A stretch of DNA of 64,000 bases. Origin: Macrosoma leucophasiata. Taxonomy: Eukaryota > Arthropoda > Insecta > Lepidoptera > Hedylidae. Below the pieces are notes generated by a model. It searched no databases. It was given only the letters and a program-made list of their open reading frames with translations, and was not told where the DNA came from. The stretch spans positions 16,140,001-16,204,000 of the forward strand of contig JAWQUS010000030.1 of the NCBI GenBank assembly GCA_036365455.1, given 5' to 3'. Positions 1-9,680 of the stretch are shown here, piece after piece. Position 1 is the stretch's first letter. Each line of letters opens with the position of its first letter. The translations under genes and the position numbers were made by a program.

Positions 1-660
1 GCAGTCCATTTTTACTCAATTAACATGTTCAATGGCTTTAAAGATTTTCTACTTTACACACGTATTATATAAACTGATTTCTGTCTCAGTTTTATACTTC
101 AGACCAGTAAAACAATGTGTCTTTTATGTTCCCCAATGCTACGACCGCATAATATCAAGTATGTTTACTTACGAATATTGCACAAAGACAACACGGCGTA
201 ATGCCAATAAAAGCGTTTATTATCTGTGCACCCCATGCATATTTCCACTGCACGCTCGTTTAACAGGTCACCGTACGTTTCCGAACGGGTGGACGTCATG
301 GCGCCAAAATGTAAAAAAAAACAAGTTACGCCCCAGGCACTGCACATGGCGCGCGTACAATTTGAAAATTATACGCATGTTTAAATTCCGAACCGCATTA
401 TTCGAGCCTATTTGAATTTGGTATTTCAGTAATCGGACTAGGATTAGTGACAAGATTAGTTACAATAATGGAGTAGGGGGACAGAAAATTGGCGTAAGTT
501 CGGAGTGAAATGAAAATTGTTATGTTTTATTTCGTTAACGTTACCGACTTAGTGGCGAAATGGAATCTCGTGAAGTCATTATTGGGTTTCCATTAGCCAT
601 ATTTCATCTTTTTTTTCTGTTCTTGTTTTGTGTGTTGAATATCGAATAAATTTGATCTGC
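1..660. other. AT-rich stretch, no feature recognised
   Basis: A 127-codon open frame at 32-415 has no recognisable domain, no splice context and biased composition, and is taken as chance. Nothing else stands out. Confidence 0.5.
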
Positions 661-850
661 TTTTATGGTTCAGTACCAAATATGGTAAAAACGGACCCTT
701 TATAAGATGGTGCATGGGTCTGTCTGTCCGTCTGTCACAATCGATTTTCTCCGAAAGTACGGCATCGATTGAGTTGAAATTTGTAACATTTTAACCCAAA
801 CTTACATAAATGTAAATCATTAACCCATACATGAACGTTTAACAAAAATA
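661..850 (+). repeat. Dispersed repeat with CTGTCTGTCCGTCTGTC core
   Basis: A GTAAAAACGGACCC segment is followed by tandem CTGT/CCGT steps and an AT-rich tail. A related segment lies inside the Helitron at 63046-63250, and a decayed reverse copy lies at about 16710-16805. This suggests derivation from a Helitron or similar element. The class was not determined. Confidence 0.45.
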
Positions 851-901
851 AGTAAATTTCAAACAAAGCGAATGTCTATACTTCTATATTAACCATAGTA
901 A

Positions 902-1110
902 TCCATACTTAATATTATAAATGTGAAAGTGTGTTTGTGTGTTTGTTTGTCCGTCTTTCACGTCAAAACGGAGCAACGGATGGTCTGATTTTTTATGTAG
1001 AGATACTTGAAGAGTTGGAGAGTGACATTGACTACTTTTTGTCTCGTTATATTCCCCCCCCAATAAAATAGAGAGTAGAAATTTGTATGGGGCATTCCAC
1101 AATTATCGAA
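902..1110 (+). mobile_element. Non-autonomous Helitron-like repeat, 5' part
   Basis: It starts A|TCCATACTTAATATTATAAATG and continues through GTTTGTTTGTCCGTCTTTCA, a sequence type I know from lepidopteran and aphid Helitron-like repeats. No CTAG-type 3' end with a following T was found nearby, so the copy is probably 3'-truncated. The class is inferred from memory of the family. Confidence 0.45.
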
Positions 1111-1689
1111 GTTGAAATTTAAAACTCGGTATGCGAACTCTTTGAGCCTAATAAACAATACGTACATATTTTTTTTACTGAGAGAGAAATTTGCTTCCAT
1201 CCTCTTAAAAAAGGGGTTAAATTTGTAAGTTTTTGGGCTTTTCTTCGCAGTGTTCAAGGTGGAAAGCCAAAAATTAATATGCGGACTCTTTGTTACTAAA
1301 AAAAAACAACTTTTACTTATTATTTATTTTTAAAATGAATTAGAATGATTATCCCACACAAAACGCTTTGTCTTTGTAATTTCCACTACAAACATAAGCT
1401 GTGACGTACAAAGAGCGATGATCTGACTAGCATATACAAGAATTTTAAATGAATGTAAGCTGCTGCGACTTGTTACATGAAATTTGATTCGCATTTGTTA
1501 TGTACTTCGCTGTACAAACATGTGGCATATGCGGAGTATGGGCGGCCACACAAAACTGTGATGCGATGCCGCATCGCAGGTGATGTATTCGTGCGAGCTC
1601 TCAGATTTTTGCGAATCAGATATGTGTGGGAGCCCTATGGCCGTCTGATGGCCGCGCGATGTTCACGCGGCCTTTTAAGACGCCTTTCA
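1111..1689. other. No gene; one short repeat shared with 2352-2400
   Basis: The stretch around 1497-1545 (GCTGTACAAACATGTGGCAT) recurs almost unchanged at about 2362-2381, so both belong to an unclassified dispersed repeat. The rest shows no coding or structural signal. Confidence 0.4.
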
Positions 1690-1897
1690 TGTACTCTAAA
1701 ACCAGTGATCGAAATGCAGACGCGTTGCCACTCTTGAGATCTAAGAGCCTATGCTGTTTTGCCTGTGTGAGATACATTCGTTTCTGTCGGAATACGGTAG
1801 TCCTGAGCACTACTGTTTGGCGGCAGATAGATTAGTTTAAGCGATGTTGCTTACATACGTCCTCTAACGCTGTGATACTGGAACTCTGCCACCAAAC
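1690..1897 (-). mobile_element. SINE-A, old truncated copy
   Basis: It is diverged but collinear with the SINE-A consensus from its middle to its 5' head: GCAGACGCGTTGCCACTC, then GAGCACTAC, then the CTCTGCCACCA head. It lies directly next to a younger copy in the same orientation. Confidence 0.65.
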
Positions 1898-1904
1898 AAA
1901 AGAT

Positions 1905-2190
1905 TTTTTTTTTCTGTAATGTATGTGGCAAACAAGCATGCAGTTCACATTGATGTTAAGTGATGACTGCAGCCTATAGACACCCACATGAAGACCAAGG
2001 CCAAAATGCAGATGCGTTACCACTCCTGAGGCCTAAGGTATTATGCCTCTGTGCCGGAAATTACAGGGCCGTACATTACCACCTGACCGGAACACGATAC
2101 TGCTGAACACTACCATTTAGCGGCAAGTAAATTAGGTAATGCGGTGGTGCCTACGCCCGCGAGCTCCGTCACTGGAGCTCTACCACCAGT
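1905..2190 (-). mobile_element. SINE-A, full-length copy
   Basis: On the minus strand it reads from the ACTGGTGGTAGAGCTCCAGT head to a poly(A) tail, seen here as a poly(T) run at its left edge. Its overall plan (head, GTGTTCCGGT middle block, ATAACACCTTAGGCCTCAGG block, A-tail) matches the lepidopteran Metulj-type SINEs as I remember them. Confidence 0.85.
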
Positions 2191-2882
2191 AAAAAATAGG
2201 TTTAGCGCATAACGATAGGCATTAGCGTTCATCAAAAATCAATTTTACTTGCGATAAAAATACTTCAAAACATCTTCGTCGCCAACACTGTAACCGGCGG
2301 CAATAGAAATTAAAAAGCAACAGTTGCGGTCTAAACCGCCGCGGTAATCACCTTTTTGTACTTAGCTGTACAAACATGTGGCATATTGCGGGGTACCCTA
2401 TCTGATTACCGCAAACAATTTTGAAAGGCCGCCAGCGCGCGATGGTCACGGCTTTGACGGGCCACCGCTGCGGGCGGAATGAGTCGCCGCTCGCTGTGTA
2501 AGGGTTAATTGCAATTTGTTTGAGGGTAGATTTCTTTTATGTAGTTTCAGTGGCAAAGTTGTTGATGCCTTGCATATAGAGTGGTTCTCTCGCTTAATGT
2601 GTTCCGCTTTTGAAAGCTTTTTTTTTCATAACCGTTTGAATGGTCGCGCTTCAATTAAAGCTTTTTATTGTTTTGACGAATGGCAATAGTTTTTTTGAAC
2701 TAATGGCTGGCATTGAGTAAAGATGGGTTACAAACGGAAAAAAATATTAGGTGTTTTGGTCAGTGCTCTTTATTTCGCTGTATGATTTAGTCTGAGCAAT
2801 GTTATTTAATGTAGAGCTTGAATTCAAAGTATCATACATAATTTTATTTAATTAATTATTAATACCACAAACATTTACCTAC
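2191..2882. other. No gene recognised
   Basis: A moderately GC-rich patch at 2290-2510 is followed by AT-rich sequence. No open frame, splice-bounded exon or repeat end was recognised apart from the short repeat at 2352-2400. Confidence 0.4.
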
Positions 2883-3030
2883 CTCAAACTCAAACTCAAA
2901 ACTTCATTTAATCACTTGGAAATATTATAATTTTCTTGTGATAGGTCAAATTACAAATATAAAATTAAAGCGAATAACAACTGATACGTTAATTAATATG
3001 TCAAAGACAAAACAACTCTGAATTCCTTGT
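2883..3030 (-). mobile_element. LINE 3'-tail fragment
   Basis: ATCACTTGGAAATATTATAA followed by CTTGTGATAGGTCAAATTAC is shared with the 24171-24310 and 24490-24660 copies and more loosely with 24919-25127. The A/T structure suggests the 3' untranslated end of a non-LTR element in reverse orientation. Confidence 0.45.
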
Positions 3031-3250
3031 AATGCATAAATCTCATGCTTTCTTTATAATTTTAACGTACTCGTATTTTGTGTCGATAGAGTGAAGGCGT
3101 AAATAAAACGATCAAAGTGAATAGTATTTTGGTCTTGCATCATTGTTAATTATCATTCATGATTAATTTTAATTAAAAACAATGTAGTCGAACCGAAAAC
3201 TTCTGTATATTTTAAGTCGATAAAAAAAAAACAATTTAAGTATCTTTTTT

Positions 3251-3455
3251 AAGCAGAAACAAGCATGCAGTTCACATGAATGTTGTGTGATGATTGCAAC
3301 CTATAGACATCTACACAAAAAACCAGAAGTCAAAATACAGATGCGTTATCACTCTTGAGATCTTAGTAGTTATGCCTCTGTGATAGTTATAACGGGGCCT
3401 TACATTACCGTTCAACCAAAACACGATAGTGCTGAACACTACTACCATTTGGTGG
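3251..3455 (-). mobile_element. SINE-A, diverged partial copy
   Basis: The AAGCATGCAGTTCACATGAA block, TGCGTTATCACTC block and ACACGATAGTGCTGAACACT block follow in SINE-A order. The 5' head is missing beyond 3455. Confidence 0.7.
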
Positions 3456-3626
3456 GATATCTTGTTCTTGAATCTTGTTAATTGTATTAGCAAACAACAT
3501 TGTTTACCTCTGTTTGTAAGAACAGAAAAGTGCACGATTTATTCTCAGTTCTGATTTGGAGAAACCAAACGATTCTCCTTGAATTTTTTAACTTGTTTTG
3601 TAAAAACTAATAACACTATTATACTG

Positions 3627-3740
3627 TTATCCTGAGGTCGCAGGTTCGATTCCTGCCCGAAGTCAAATTTTTCTTTCCGTTTTTTCTTTAATTTCGAAAG
3701 TTCACTCGAATGTGTTATTGCGAAAAATAAATAGTACAAT
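3627..3740 (+). mobile_element. Family D (tRNA-like core plus tail), 3' half
   Basis: It starts in the tRNA-like part (GGTCGCAGGTTCGATTCCTG, a good pol III B-box) and continues into the family tail AAATTTTTCTTTCCGTTTTT and the TGTTATTGCGAAAAATAAAT end block. The left half is absent. Confidence 0.65.
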
Positions 3741-4151
3741 AACACTACCTTGAATATAAAACATCGATGTAAAAAATCGTCTTTGCTAGCAGGAGAAAGT
3801 AATATAATTGGAAAATTATAAATTTAATACACCATTGACACCGATAGGCGATCGATCATCGCGAGCGTTCGTGAGTTAAGTCTTATAACAAATCGTTGTT
3901 CAATGTAATTTGCTTGAGAGCATGTCTCGTGTTATATAATCGAGTGCGAGCGTGAATTAGAATGGTTCTTTATCGTTGTTTCGAGAGGTTAGGGAATAAT
4001 TTGTTCGTTAGTAATGTTTAATGGTCTTTATTTTTTGAAGTTAAAACTTCTTTAGCGACGCTGTGCACTTATGTAATGGGTAAAAAAAAATAAACTCACG
4101 TCAGGACACGTGACTTGATCGAAAATTTTCAAGACGGAGGGAGAGAGGTCT
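3741..4151. other. No feature recognised
   Basis: This is AT-rich sequence without an open frame, repeat end or RNA-like fold that I can support. Confidence 0.4.
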
Positions 4152-4446
4152 ACTGGTGGTAGAGCTCCAGTGACAGAGCTCGCGGGCGTAGGCACCACCG
4201 CATTACCTGATTTACTTGCCGCTAAATGGTAGTGTTCAGCACTATCGTGTTCCGGTCAGGTGGTAATGTACGGCCCTGTAATTTCCGGCACAGAGGCATA
4301 ACACCTTAGGCCTCAGGAGTGGTAACGCATTTGCATTTTGACCTTGGTCTTTGTGTGACTCCCATAGGCTGCAGTCATCACTTAACATCAATGTAAACTG
4401 CATGCTTGTTTGCCAATTCAATTACATAAAAATAAAAAAAAAAAAA
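4152..4446 (+). mobile_element. SINE-A, full-length copy
   Basis: It runs from ACTGGTGGTAGAGCTCCAGT to an A-rich tail, with all internal blocks present. It is followed directly by a GA-rich low-complexity stretch. Confidence 0.85.
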
Positions 4447-4500
4447 GAGAGGGGAGAGTTGGAAGAGAGAGGAGAGTGATAGAGAGAAAGAGAGAGAGAA
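4447..4500. repeat. GA-rich low-complexity tract
   Basis: GAGAG and AGAGAGAG repeats continue from the SINE poly(A) tail, probably by tail expansion and mutation. Confidence 0.7.
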
Positions 4501-4699
4501 TTTTCATGTAATATAATTTGTCATGTTTGTGTACGACAGCGCAATAAATGAATATTGTATTTTACCACATAAATATCAAAATGCAGTTTTCATTTCTGCC
4601 GGCACTCCAGGCGTGCAATCCGTTGTTTTTTCATTTAGGAGTCGGAACGTGACTACCGCGAGAATTCTTCCGCTAGTGCAGTCTGAATATATGTTAAAA

Positions 4700-4945
4700 C
4701 TAGCTGTCACCTGCGACTTCGCCTGCGTGGACTTCAGGCACACCGCGGACACTCCGCCAAAATTCCATACAAACGCTTAATTTGGTTTCTATTACACAGA
4801 CATGTGACGTGTATTTGCACGCGCACCTGTGTGTACAAAATACCAACCGTCGTCCATAAGAGGGGAAGGGGTTGAGTGATGCGGGCAAATCGGGCGGGAC
4901 GTCGAAGTGTCCATTCTATACGTAGTATTATTACATATTCTCTGC
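4700..4945 (-). mobile_element. Helitron-like repeat, 3' end intact
   Basis: On the minus strand it ends ...GCGAAGTCGCAGGTGACAG-CTAG followed by T, the usual Helitron 3' end. The inner part (CACCGCGGACACTC, GGGCGGGACGTCGAAGTGTC, ATTACATATTCTCTG) is shared with 34899-35117. The 5' boundary is not certain. Confidence 0.5.
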
Positions 4946-5001
4946 TTCAGGTATGAATACCGGTACTCTTGAAACATATAAAAATTAATAAACAAGATTA
5001 A

Positions 5002-5121
5002 GAGGCACGGAAACGCGCATTTTAATTTGCCATTCGCGGTCGGCTATCTCACACCCGACTGCGCCCGTAATGCTTAACCGAATAGATCGCTTACGATCTA
5101 CACCAGCCGCGGGGCCATGCG
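5002..5121 (-). mobile_element. SINE-E (5S rRNA-derived), head only
   Basis: On the minus strand it reads ATGGCCCCGCGGCTGG, then GGTTAAGCATTACGGGCGCA, then a GACCGC-like block. This is the same order as the more complete copy at 21804-22125 and resembles the internal promoter region of 5S rRNA genes. The 3' part is missing. Confidence 0.6.
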
Positions 5122-5225
5122 AGCTTCGATAATGATTGTTAGTTAACGACAATCGTGACGTCATCTGTCATTTGTCTACGCCTCTACGTTCGGATACATG
5201 CAACAGCAATTGTAATGTGAAGATC

Positions 5226-5467
5226 TGTAGCGTCCACTACATTAAGGCGCCAACTAGTGGAATACAATGAAACCTTACAGTACTCGTCTAGTACGGTAGA
5301 TGGCGTGCAGTCAAATTACATCGCACATACAAAGATTTTTCAAGAGTTGGCATATATACAACTTCCCACGTCAACCGTTGGGCCGCGGCCCGCCAGGCGC
5401 AACCACCTCGCCTGGTTGGAGGATCCTCCCTTTTCGCCGGAGGAACACTTCCACCCGTTCCTCCACA
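5226..5467 (+). repeat. 5' LTR of the miniature LTR element
   Basis: It begins TGTAGCGTCCACTACATTAA and ends CCGTTCCTCCACA. A TATA-like CATATATACA lies in its middle and could serve as promoter. Confidence 0.85.
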
Positions 5468-5468
5468 G

Positions 5469-5488
5469 TGGTGACCCCCGACGTGATT
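5469..5488 (+). other. Primer-binding site of the LTR element
   Basis: TGGTGACCCCCGACGTGATT starts with TGG, the complement of a tRNA CCA end, one base after the 5' LTR. The run of five C may carry one extra base relative to related elements. The priming tRNA was not determined. Confidence 0.65.
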
Positions 5489-5877
5489 GGAAGCAACCTT
5501 CTCACCAGCCACTCTCTGCAGCATCTTCGACGACGTCATCCCTCACATCACCAGCACCTGATCGAGCAGTGACTAAGTCACACCAGCCAGCACCCTCGGC
5601 TTCATCAGGGATACTCCACACGCCTGCAGCGACCGCGCATGCCTGGACTACCCTGCAACCACATCAGCGTCAGTACTGCGTGGACGGACGTAGCGACTAC
5701 CTCGATTCAAAGGGGACTTTCGCATCACCGCAGCAGCGACTACCTCGACTCACTGAGGGCCTTCGCACCCGACTCACTGGGACTTGCGGCATGGGACTAC
5801 ATGGCATTGGCACAGCTCCGCGAGAAGTTCTGACAGCTGCCGCGATCGTATCAACCTCCGGTCTTGGAGGGGATTGA

Positions 5878-6120
5878 TGCAGCGTCCACTACATTAAGGC
5901 GCCAACTAGTGAAATACAATGAAACCTTACAGTACTCGTCTAGTACGGTAGATGGCGTGCAGTCAAATTACATCGCACATACAAAGATTTCTCAAGAGTT
6001 GGCATATATACAACTTCCCAACGTCAACCGTTGGGCCGCGGCCCGCCAGGCACTATCACCTCGCCTGGTCGGAGGATCCTCCCTTTTCGTCGGAGGAACA
6101 ATTCCATCCGTTCCTCCACA
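5878..6120 (+). repeat. 3' LTR of the miniature LTR element
   Basis: It begins TGCAGCGTCCACTACATTAA and ends CCGTTCCTCCACA, next to GATC. It differs from the 5' LTR by about ten substitutions and one single-base indel. Confidence 0.85.
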
Positions 6121-6124
6121 GATC

Positions 6125-6780
6125 TATTTAAAAGTTCCCTAAGGAACCTCTGAACCGGGTAGAAAGTATTTTATCTGTAACATCCATAAATATACTCTAC
6201 CTGTGTACAAATTTCATCAAAATCCGTCCAGCCGCTTTAGCGTGATTTAGCAACAAGCAAACAGACATCCATACTTTCACTTTCCTAATAGTTGAGTGCC
6301 CCTATGTTACTAGCACCATAGTTCCTAAAAACTATTATAAACATACAAAAGCGACTGATGCAATCCATTAATATAAGTTACTTGAAGATATCAGTTGAAT
6401 CTGCAAAAATGATTTGCAATCACCAATAACAATAAACGTTACCCATTTTCCTCTTGATCCTCTCACGAGCCTCGTGAATTGTTTATGGGTTCGAGTCCAT
6501 TTGCCCGGCCGATGGCTATTGTTGGCTATTACTTACGCCAAGTAAAAGTGTACCGTTCTAAATAATGATATCAGCGCCAAACAAAGGATCTGTTCTCATA
6601 GATGTTGGGTAATATTTGGCTTTTGTTATGATAATAATTATGTATGGTCCCCCATTAAAATGGTTAAGTATGTTTAATAAATTGTCTCTTACAGTATTAT
6701 TTTCTTGAGGTGTCTTGAAAGAACTATAAAACAATCGGAGACTTGGTTATATGATTTATTACTTTTTTTAAAATAGATTA
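6125..6780. other. No gene; possible decayed Helitron tail at the left
   Basis: AAATTTCATCAAAATCCGTC followed by CAGCCGCTTTAGCGTGAT (about 6211-6250) resembles the inner part of Helitron-type repeats. The remainder is AT-rich with no supported feature. Confidence 0.35.
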
Positions 6781-6950
6781 TATTTGCACTATTTATTTTT
6801 CGCAATAACGCATGCGAGTGAACTTCAGCAATTAAAGAAAAACGGAAAGAAAAAGCGGCTGGACTGGTTATCCTGAGGTCGCAGGTTCAATTCCTGCCCG
6901 AAGTCAAATTTTTCTTTCCGTTTTTTTTAAATTTCTAGTTGATGATTATA
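6781..6950 (+). mobile_element. Family D foldback element with tRNA-like core
   Basis: A left arm (TTTATTTTTCGCAATAACGC ... AACGGAAAGAAAAA) is the reverse complement of the family tail. It is followed by the core GCGGCTGGACTGGTTATCCT with the B-box GCAGGTTCAATTCCTG, and then the right arm TTTTTCTTTCCGTTTTTTTT. The whole unit can fold back on itself. Confidence 0.65.
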
Positions 6951-6989
6951 TTTCATGAAAAATGTAGCGACTTACGAATATTGATGTTA

Positions 6990-7075
6990 AGAAGTGTATC
7001 TAAGCCAAAAAAATGGCTCTTGTAAATAGACACACCGTGGGTGGGGCATAAAATGGACACACCACAGCGCGTCCG
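6990..7075 (+). repeat. Short dispersed repeat with GC-box and TATA-like core
   Basis: AATAGACACACCGTGGGTGG followed by GGCATAAAATGGACACACC matches 25655-25735 almost base for base. Function unknown. Confidence 0.5.
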
Positions 7076-7119
7076 CCTATTGCACGTTTCACGCACTTTT
7101 CAAGAATATGTAATACATA

Positions 7120-7500
7120 TTTTTTTTATGAAATAAGGTGGCAAATAAGTGTATACAGTTCACATGGATGTTCACATTCAAACTGCGTTTGCGTTCCCTG
7201 AAACTAAGTTGTTGTCTCAGAGATATTTATTACGGGGCCATACATTACCATCTATAGAAATCATATTTGCGGCTTTTCTCACGTATACTACTCCCAACTT
7301 CTCTTTCGGGCAGTCTGCCCGTGACCACGGTAGCTGGAAAGCGACCGAAACATCGTTTAAGAAAGAGAAGTTGGGAGTAGTATACGCGAGTAAATCCGCA
7401 AATATGATTTCTACAACGGAGTACGATATTGCTTTATACCACCATTTGGTGGCAGACAGATTAAATGGCGGATTAAATTAGGTAATGCGGTGGTACATAC
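7120..7500 (-). mobile_element. SINE-A, diverged copy interrupted by a MITE
   Basis: SINE-A blocks run on both sides of the inserted hairpin element at 7257-7411: GGCAAATAAGTGTATACAGT, then ACGGGGCCATACATTACCAT, then GATATTGCTTTATACCACCA. An internal piece after the GTTCACATGGATGTTCACAT block is also missing. Confidence 0.65.
7257..7411. mobile_element. MITE with TA target-site duplication
   Basis: Terminal inverted repeats GAAATCATATTTGCGG and its exact complement flank a palindromic interior (TATACTACTCCCAACTTCTC and its complement). TA on both sides (7255-7256, 7412-7413) suggests mobilisation by a Tc1/mariner-type transposase. Confidence 0.75.
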
Positions 7501-7520
7501 TCTACTGGCCTCAAGTTCCT

Positions 7521-7562
7521 TAGGTTTGCGTTGCCTACCTGAGGGTAGGCAACGCAAACCTA
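7521..7562. repeat. Perfect 19-bp inverted repeat with 4-nt loop
   Basis: TAGGTTTGCGTTGCCTACC, then TGAG, then the exact complement. As RNA or extruded DNA this would form a strong hairpin. It is shorter than a typical miRNA precursor. No flanking element explains it. Confidence 0.8.
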
Positions 7563-8198
7563 TATGATCTGCTTGTAAACTTTTTGCTCTTCATTTTTAC
7601 GATTCATTCTCTAATTAAAACATTAAAACGTCTTTACTGTGATTAAATATATAATTTTATCATAAAATTCAGTCAATATAGACAGGCACAAGACTATTTA
7701 TAATATTACTGATTATTTCGTCGTGCATCACGTTTGAGACGTATCGCAGTAGTGATATTACGGTACAAATGGGCAATTTGTCGAGGCGAGAGAGGGAGCT
7801 TTAATGGTATTGGTGTGAATGTGTTTGCATAAGTGGGCATAAATTACTTTTATATGAGAAGTTTCTGTCATTATTTTGTACTTGCCTGCGCTTGTTGTGT
7901 TATGTAGCATTTTGTTTGTTGTTATCCTTCAACTAATACATCTTAATTATCTTTAATATTCAAATGTTCTGGTATCGGTGTGAATGTTTTTACATGTGTG
8001 TGATTATTTGAGTTAGAGAAACCATATTTTCTTTATGTATTTTCCTTAGCTTGATAAATATGTTTTTTCCTTATTTTTATTTATGCAAGGAGAAATAAAC
8101 AAGGATAATGCTGAGCCAAGTACTTAATAAAAAATACTGCGTTTTACTAACAATAATAAAACAAGCGAGTGAATTTTAATATTACTTTACTTATTGCT
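7563..8198. other. AT-rich stretch, nothing recognised
   Basis: There is no open frame, repeat boundary or exon-like segment that I can support. Confidence 0.4.
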
Positions 8199-8280
8199 AA
8201 AGCGGCTGGACTAGCTATCCTGAAGTCGCAGGTTCAATCCCTGCCCGAAGTAGTTTTTGACTATTTTCTTTAATTTCTAA
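8199..8280 (+). mobile_element. Family D, tRNA-like core and tail
   Basis: AAAGCGGCTGGACTAGCTAT, then GTCGCAGGTTCAATCCCTGC, then a decayed tail. The left arm is absent. Confidence 0.6.
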
Positions 8281-8539
8281 AAAAAACATTTTTGAAATAT
8301 ATTATTTTATTAGTACCAATTTTCTGTTCAGTTAAATAACAAACCTGATACTTATGAATTTATTTAGTACAAACCCATGAAGGTCTATAATAAATCAAAT
8401 TGTAAGGCGCTTCTGGGGTCAGTTTCAAGTCAATTTGTCTAGTTATGAACAGTGTGTGTGTTTGTTCCATGCCTTCAAGAAGCTTCCACTAGAGTTTAAT
8501 AAAATAGTAATACAGTAAATTGTACGAATTTATTCTAAA

Positions 8540-8847
8540 CTAGCTGTTCCCGCGACTTCGTCCCCGAGAGAATTTGTAATTGTTCAGTACCTACCCGGAC
8601 GAAGTCGTGGGAGCAGCTAGTAAAAAGTAGCCTAAGTTACGCCTTATTACATAAGCTATCTGCCAGTGAAAGTCCCGTCTAAATCGGGCCAGCCGTTCCC
8701 GAATTAGCCGGAACAAACAGACAGACAGACAGACAAAAATTGTAAAAAATGTTTTATATGTACCGTGTATACATACATTTGCATATAGTAAAAAACTGTT
8801 ATTTTTATATTCCAAACAGACACTCCAATTGTATTTATTTGTATAGA
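8540..8847 (-). mobile_element. Non-autonomous Helitron, complete ends
   Basis: On the minus strand it runs from TCTATACAAATAAATACAAT (preceded by A) to CTAG (followed by T), so insertion was between A and T. A subterminal inverted repeat (CGACTTCGTCC and GGACGAAGTCG) and a (CAGA)n tract are present. It is the same subfamily as 43311-43663. Confidence 0.75.
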
Positions 8848-8908
8848 TATACAATATAATGCTCAATATTTGCTATACATCGAATCTAAAACATTATATG
8901 GCAACACT

Positions 8909-9212
8909 GCCTCGGTAGCCTAGTGGTAGCAGGCCACTACTACTACGCTGAGGTCCTGGGTTCGATTCCCGGGTAGGGGGTTATCAGAGATAATGGTGAA
9001 AAAGCCTTTATCTCTGGTTCTATTGGGATTTTTCCATTTTCTGGAAATTTCCCAGTACCTCAAAGTTTGGTAATGTGCCCGGAGATGTCAACAGGCTCGC
9101 CACCTGTTACATGGGCCAAAACGTAAATCGTGGGTGTTTGCATGTATGCTTGAATGCATGCATTTACCTCTGCCTACCCCTTCGGGGATTACAGGCGTGA
9201 AGTTACGTTACG
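8909..9212 (+). mobile_element. SINE-B (tRNA-derived), full length with 15-bp target-site duplication
   Basis: It starts GCCTCGGTAGCCTAGTGGTA (A-box region), has the B-box GGGTTCGATTCCCGGG, and ends CAGGCGTGAAGTTACG. An identical 15-bp direct repeat starting TTATATGGCAACACT lies at 8894-8908 and 9213-9227, the mark of LINE-mediated target-primed insertion. Confidence 0.9.
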
Positions 9213-9458
9213 TTATATGGCAACACTCAACCTTCTTCAATTTATCCCACTTTTTTTCTCATAAAAACTTTCCAAATAACTACAGCTAGTTTTGGGTACG
9301 TCGTAAACACAATATCGTAAGTATGAGGTTGTATTTACGAGTGTCGGCGACTTCTGCCCCTAACACATCTATGTGGTGTGAGCGTCTGTGAAATAAAATT
9401 TTAATGGATCTCTAGTATGACTATGTTTGTAAAAAAAGGCAGTTGTATGATTTCTTAG

Positions 9459-9680
9459 ACGACCCGGTTAGGCCAGCGGTGTGAGATGACCGTTTGATTC
9501 GGAGGGTCGCGGGTTCGATCCCCGCACCGGGACAAATGTTTGTATGGCCTACAGATATTTGTTTCGGGTCTGGGTGTTTGTGTATGTGTTGTATGTGTAC
9601 AACGGCACCCACGACACAGGTTTATACCTACTGTGGGGCTATGAATGTAAGCGTATTTTATATTTATTTATTTAATTTAA
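9459..9680 (+). mobile_element. SINE-C (tRNA-derived), full copy
   Basis: The head GACCCGGTTAGGCCAGCGG and B-box GGGTTCGATCCCCGC are followed by a body (GTTTGTATGGCCTACAGATA, CACGACACAGGTTTATACC) and a TATTTATTTATTT tail. Confidence 0.8.

Larger units (their letters stand above)
5222..6124 (+). mobile_element. Miniature (TRIM-like) LTR retrotransposon with GATC target-site duplication
   Basis: Two direct repeats of about 242 bp (5226-5467 and 5878-6120) start with TG and end with CA, and are flanked by identical GATC (5222-5225 and 6121-6124). A primer-binding-site-like sequence starting TGGTGACCCCCGACG follows the left repeat after one base, and a purine-rich tract (GGAGGGGATTGA) precedes the right repeat. 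Only about 410 bp lie between the repeats, so no gag or pol could fit. A 206-codon open frame crosses the left LTR and interior, but it has no protease, reverse transcriptase or integrase motif. The element is therefore a terminal-repeat retrotransposon in miniature, or an internally deleted member of a Ty3/gypsy-like family. By eye the LTRs differ at about ten sites plus one indel, so the insertion is not very recent. Confidence 0.85.

Noticed and set aside
32..415. 127-codon open frame near the left edge
   Set aside because: No domain, no splice context and unusual residue composition, with opposite-strand open frames over the same part. Taken as chance.
1381..1440. Helitron 3' end at CTGACTAG (about 1424-1430)
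   Set aside because: The next base is C rather than T and no terminal hairpin is present, so it is not taken as the end of the 902 element.
5257..5877. 206-codon open frame
   Set aside because: It crosses the LTR boundary and the primer-binding site of the miniature LTR element and shows no gag or pol motif, so it is not treated as a gene.
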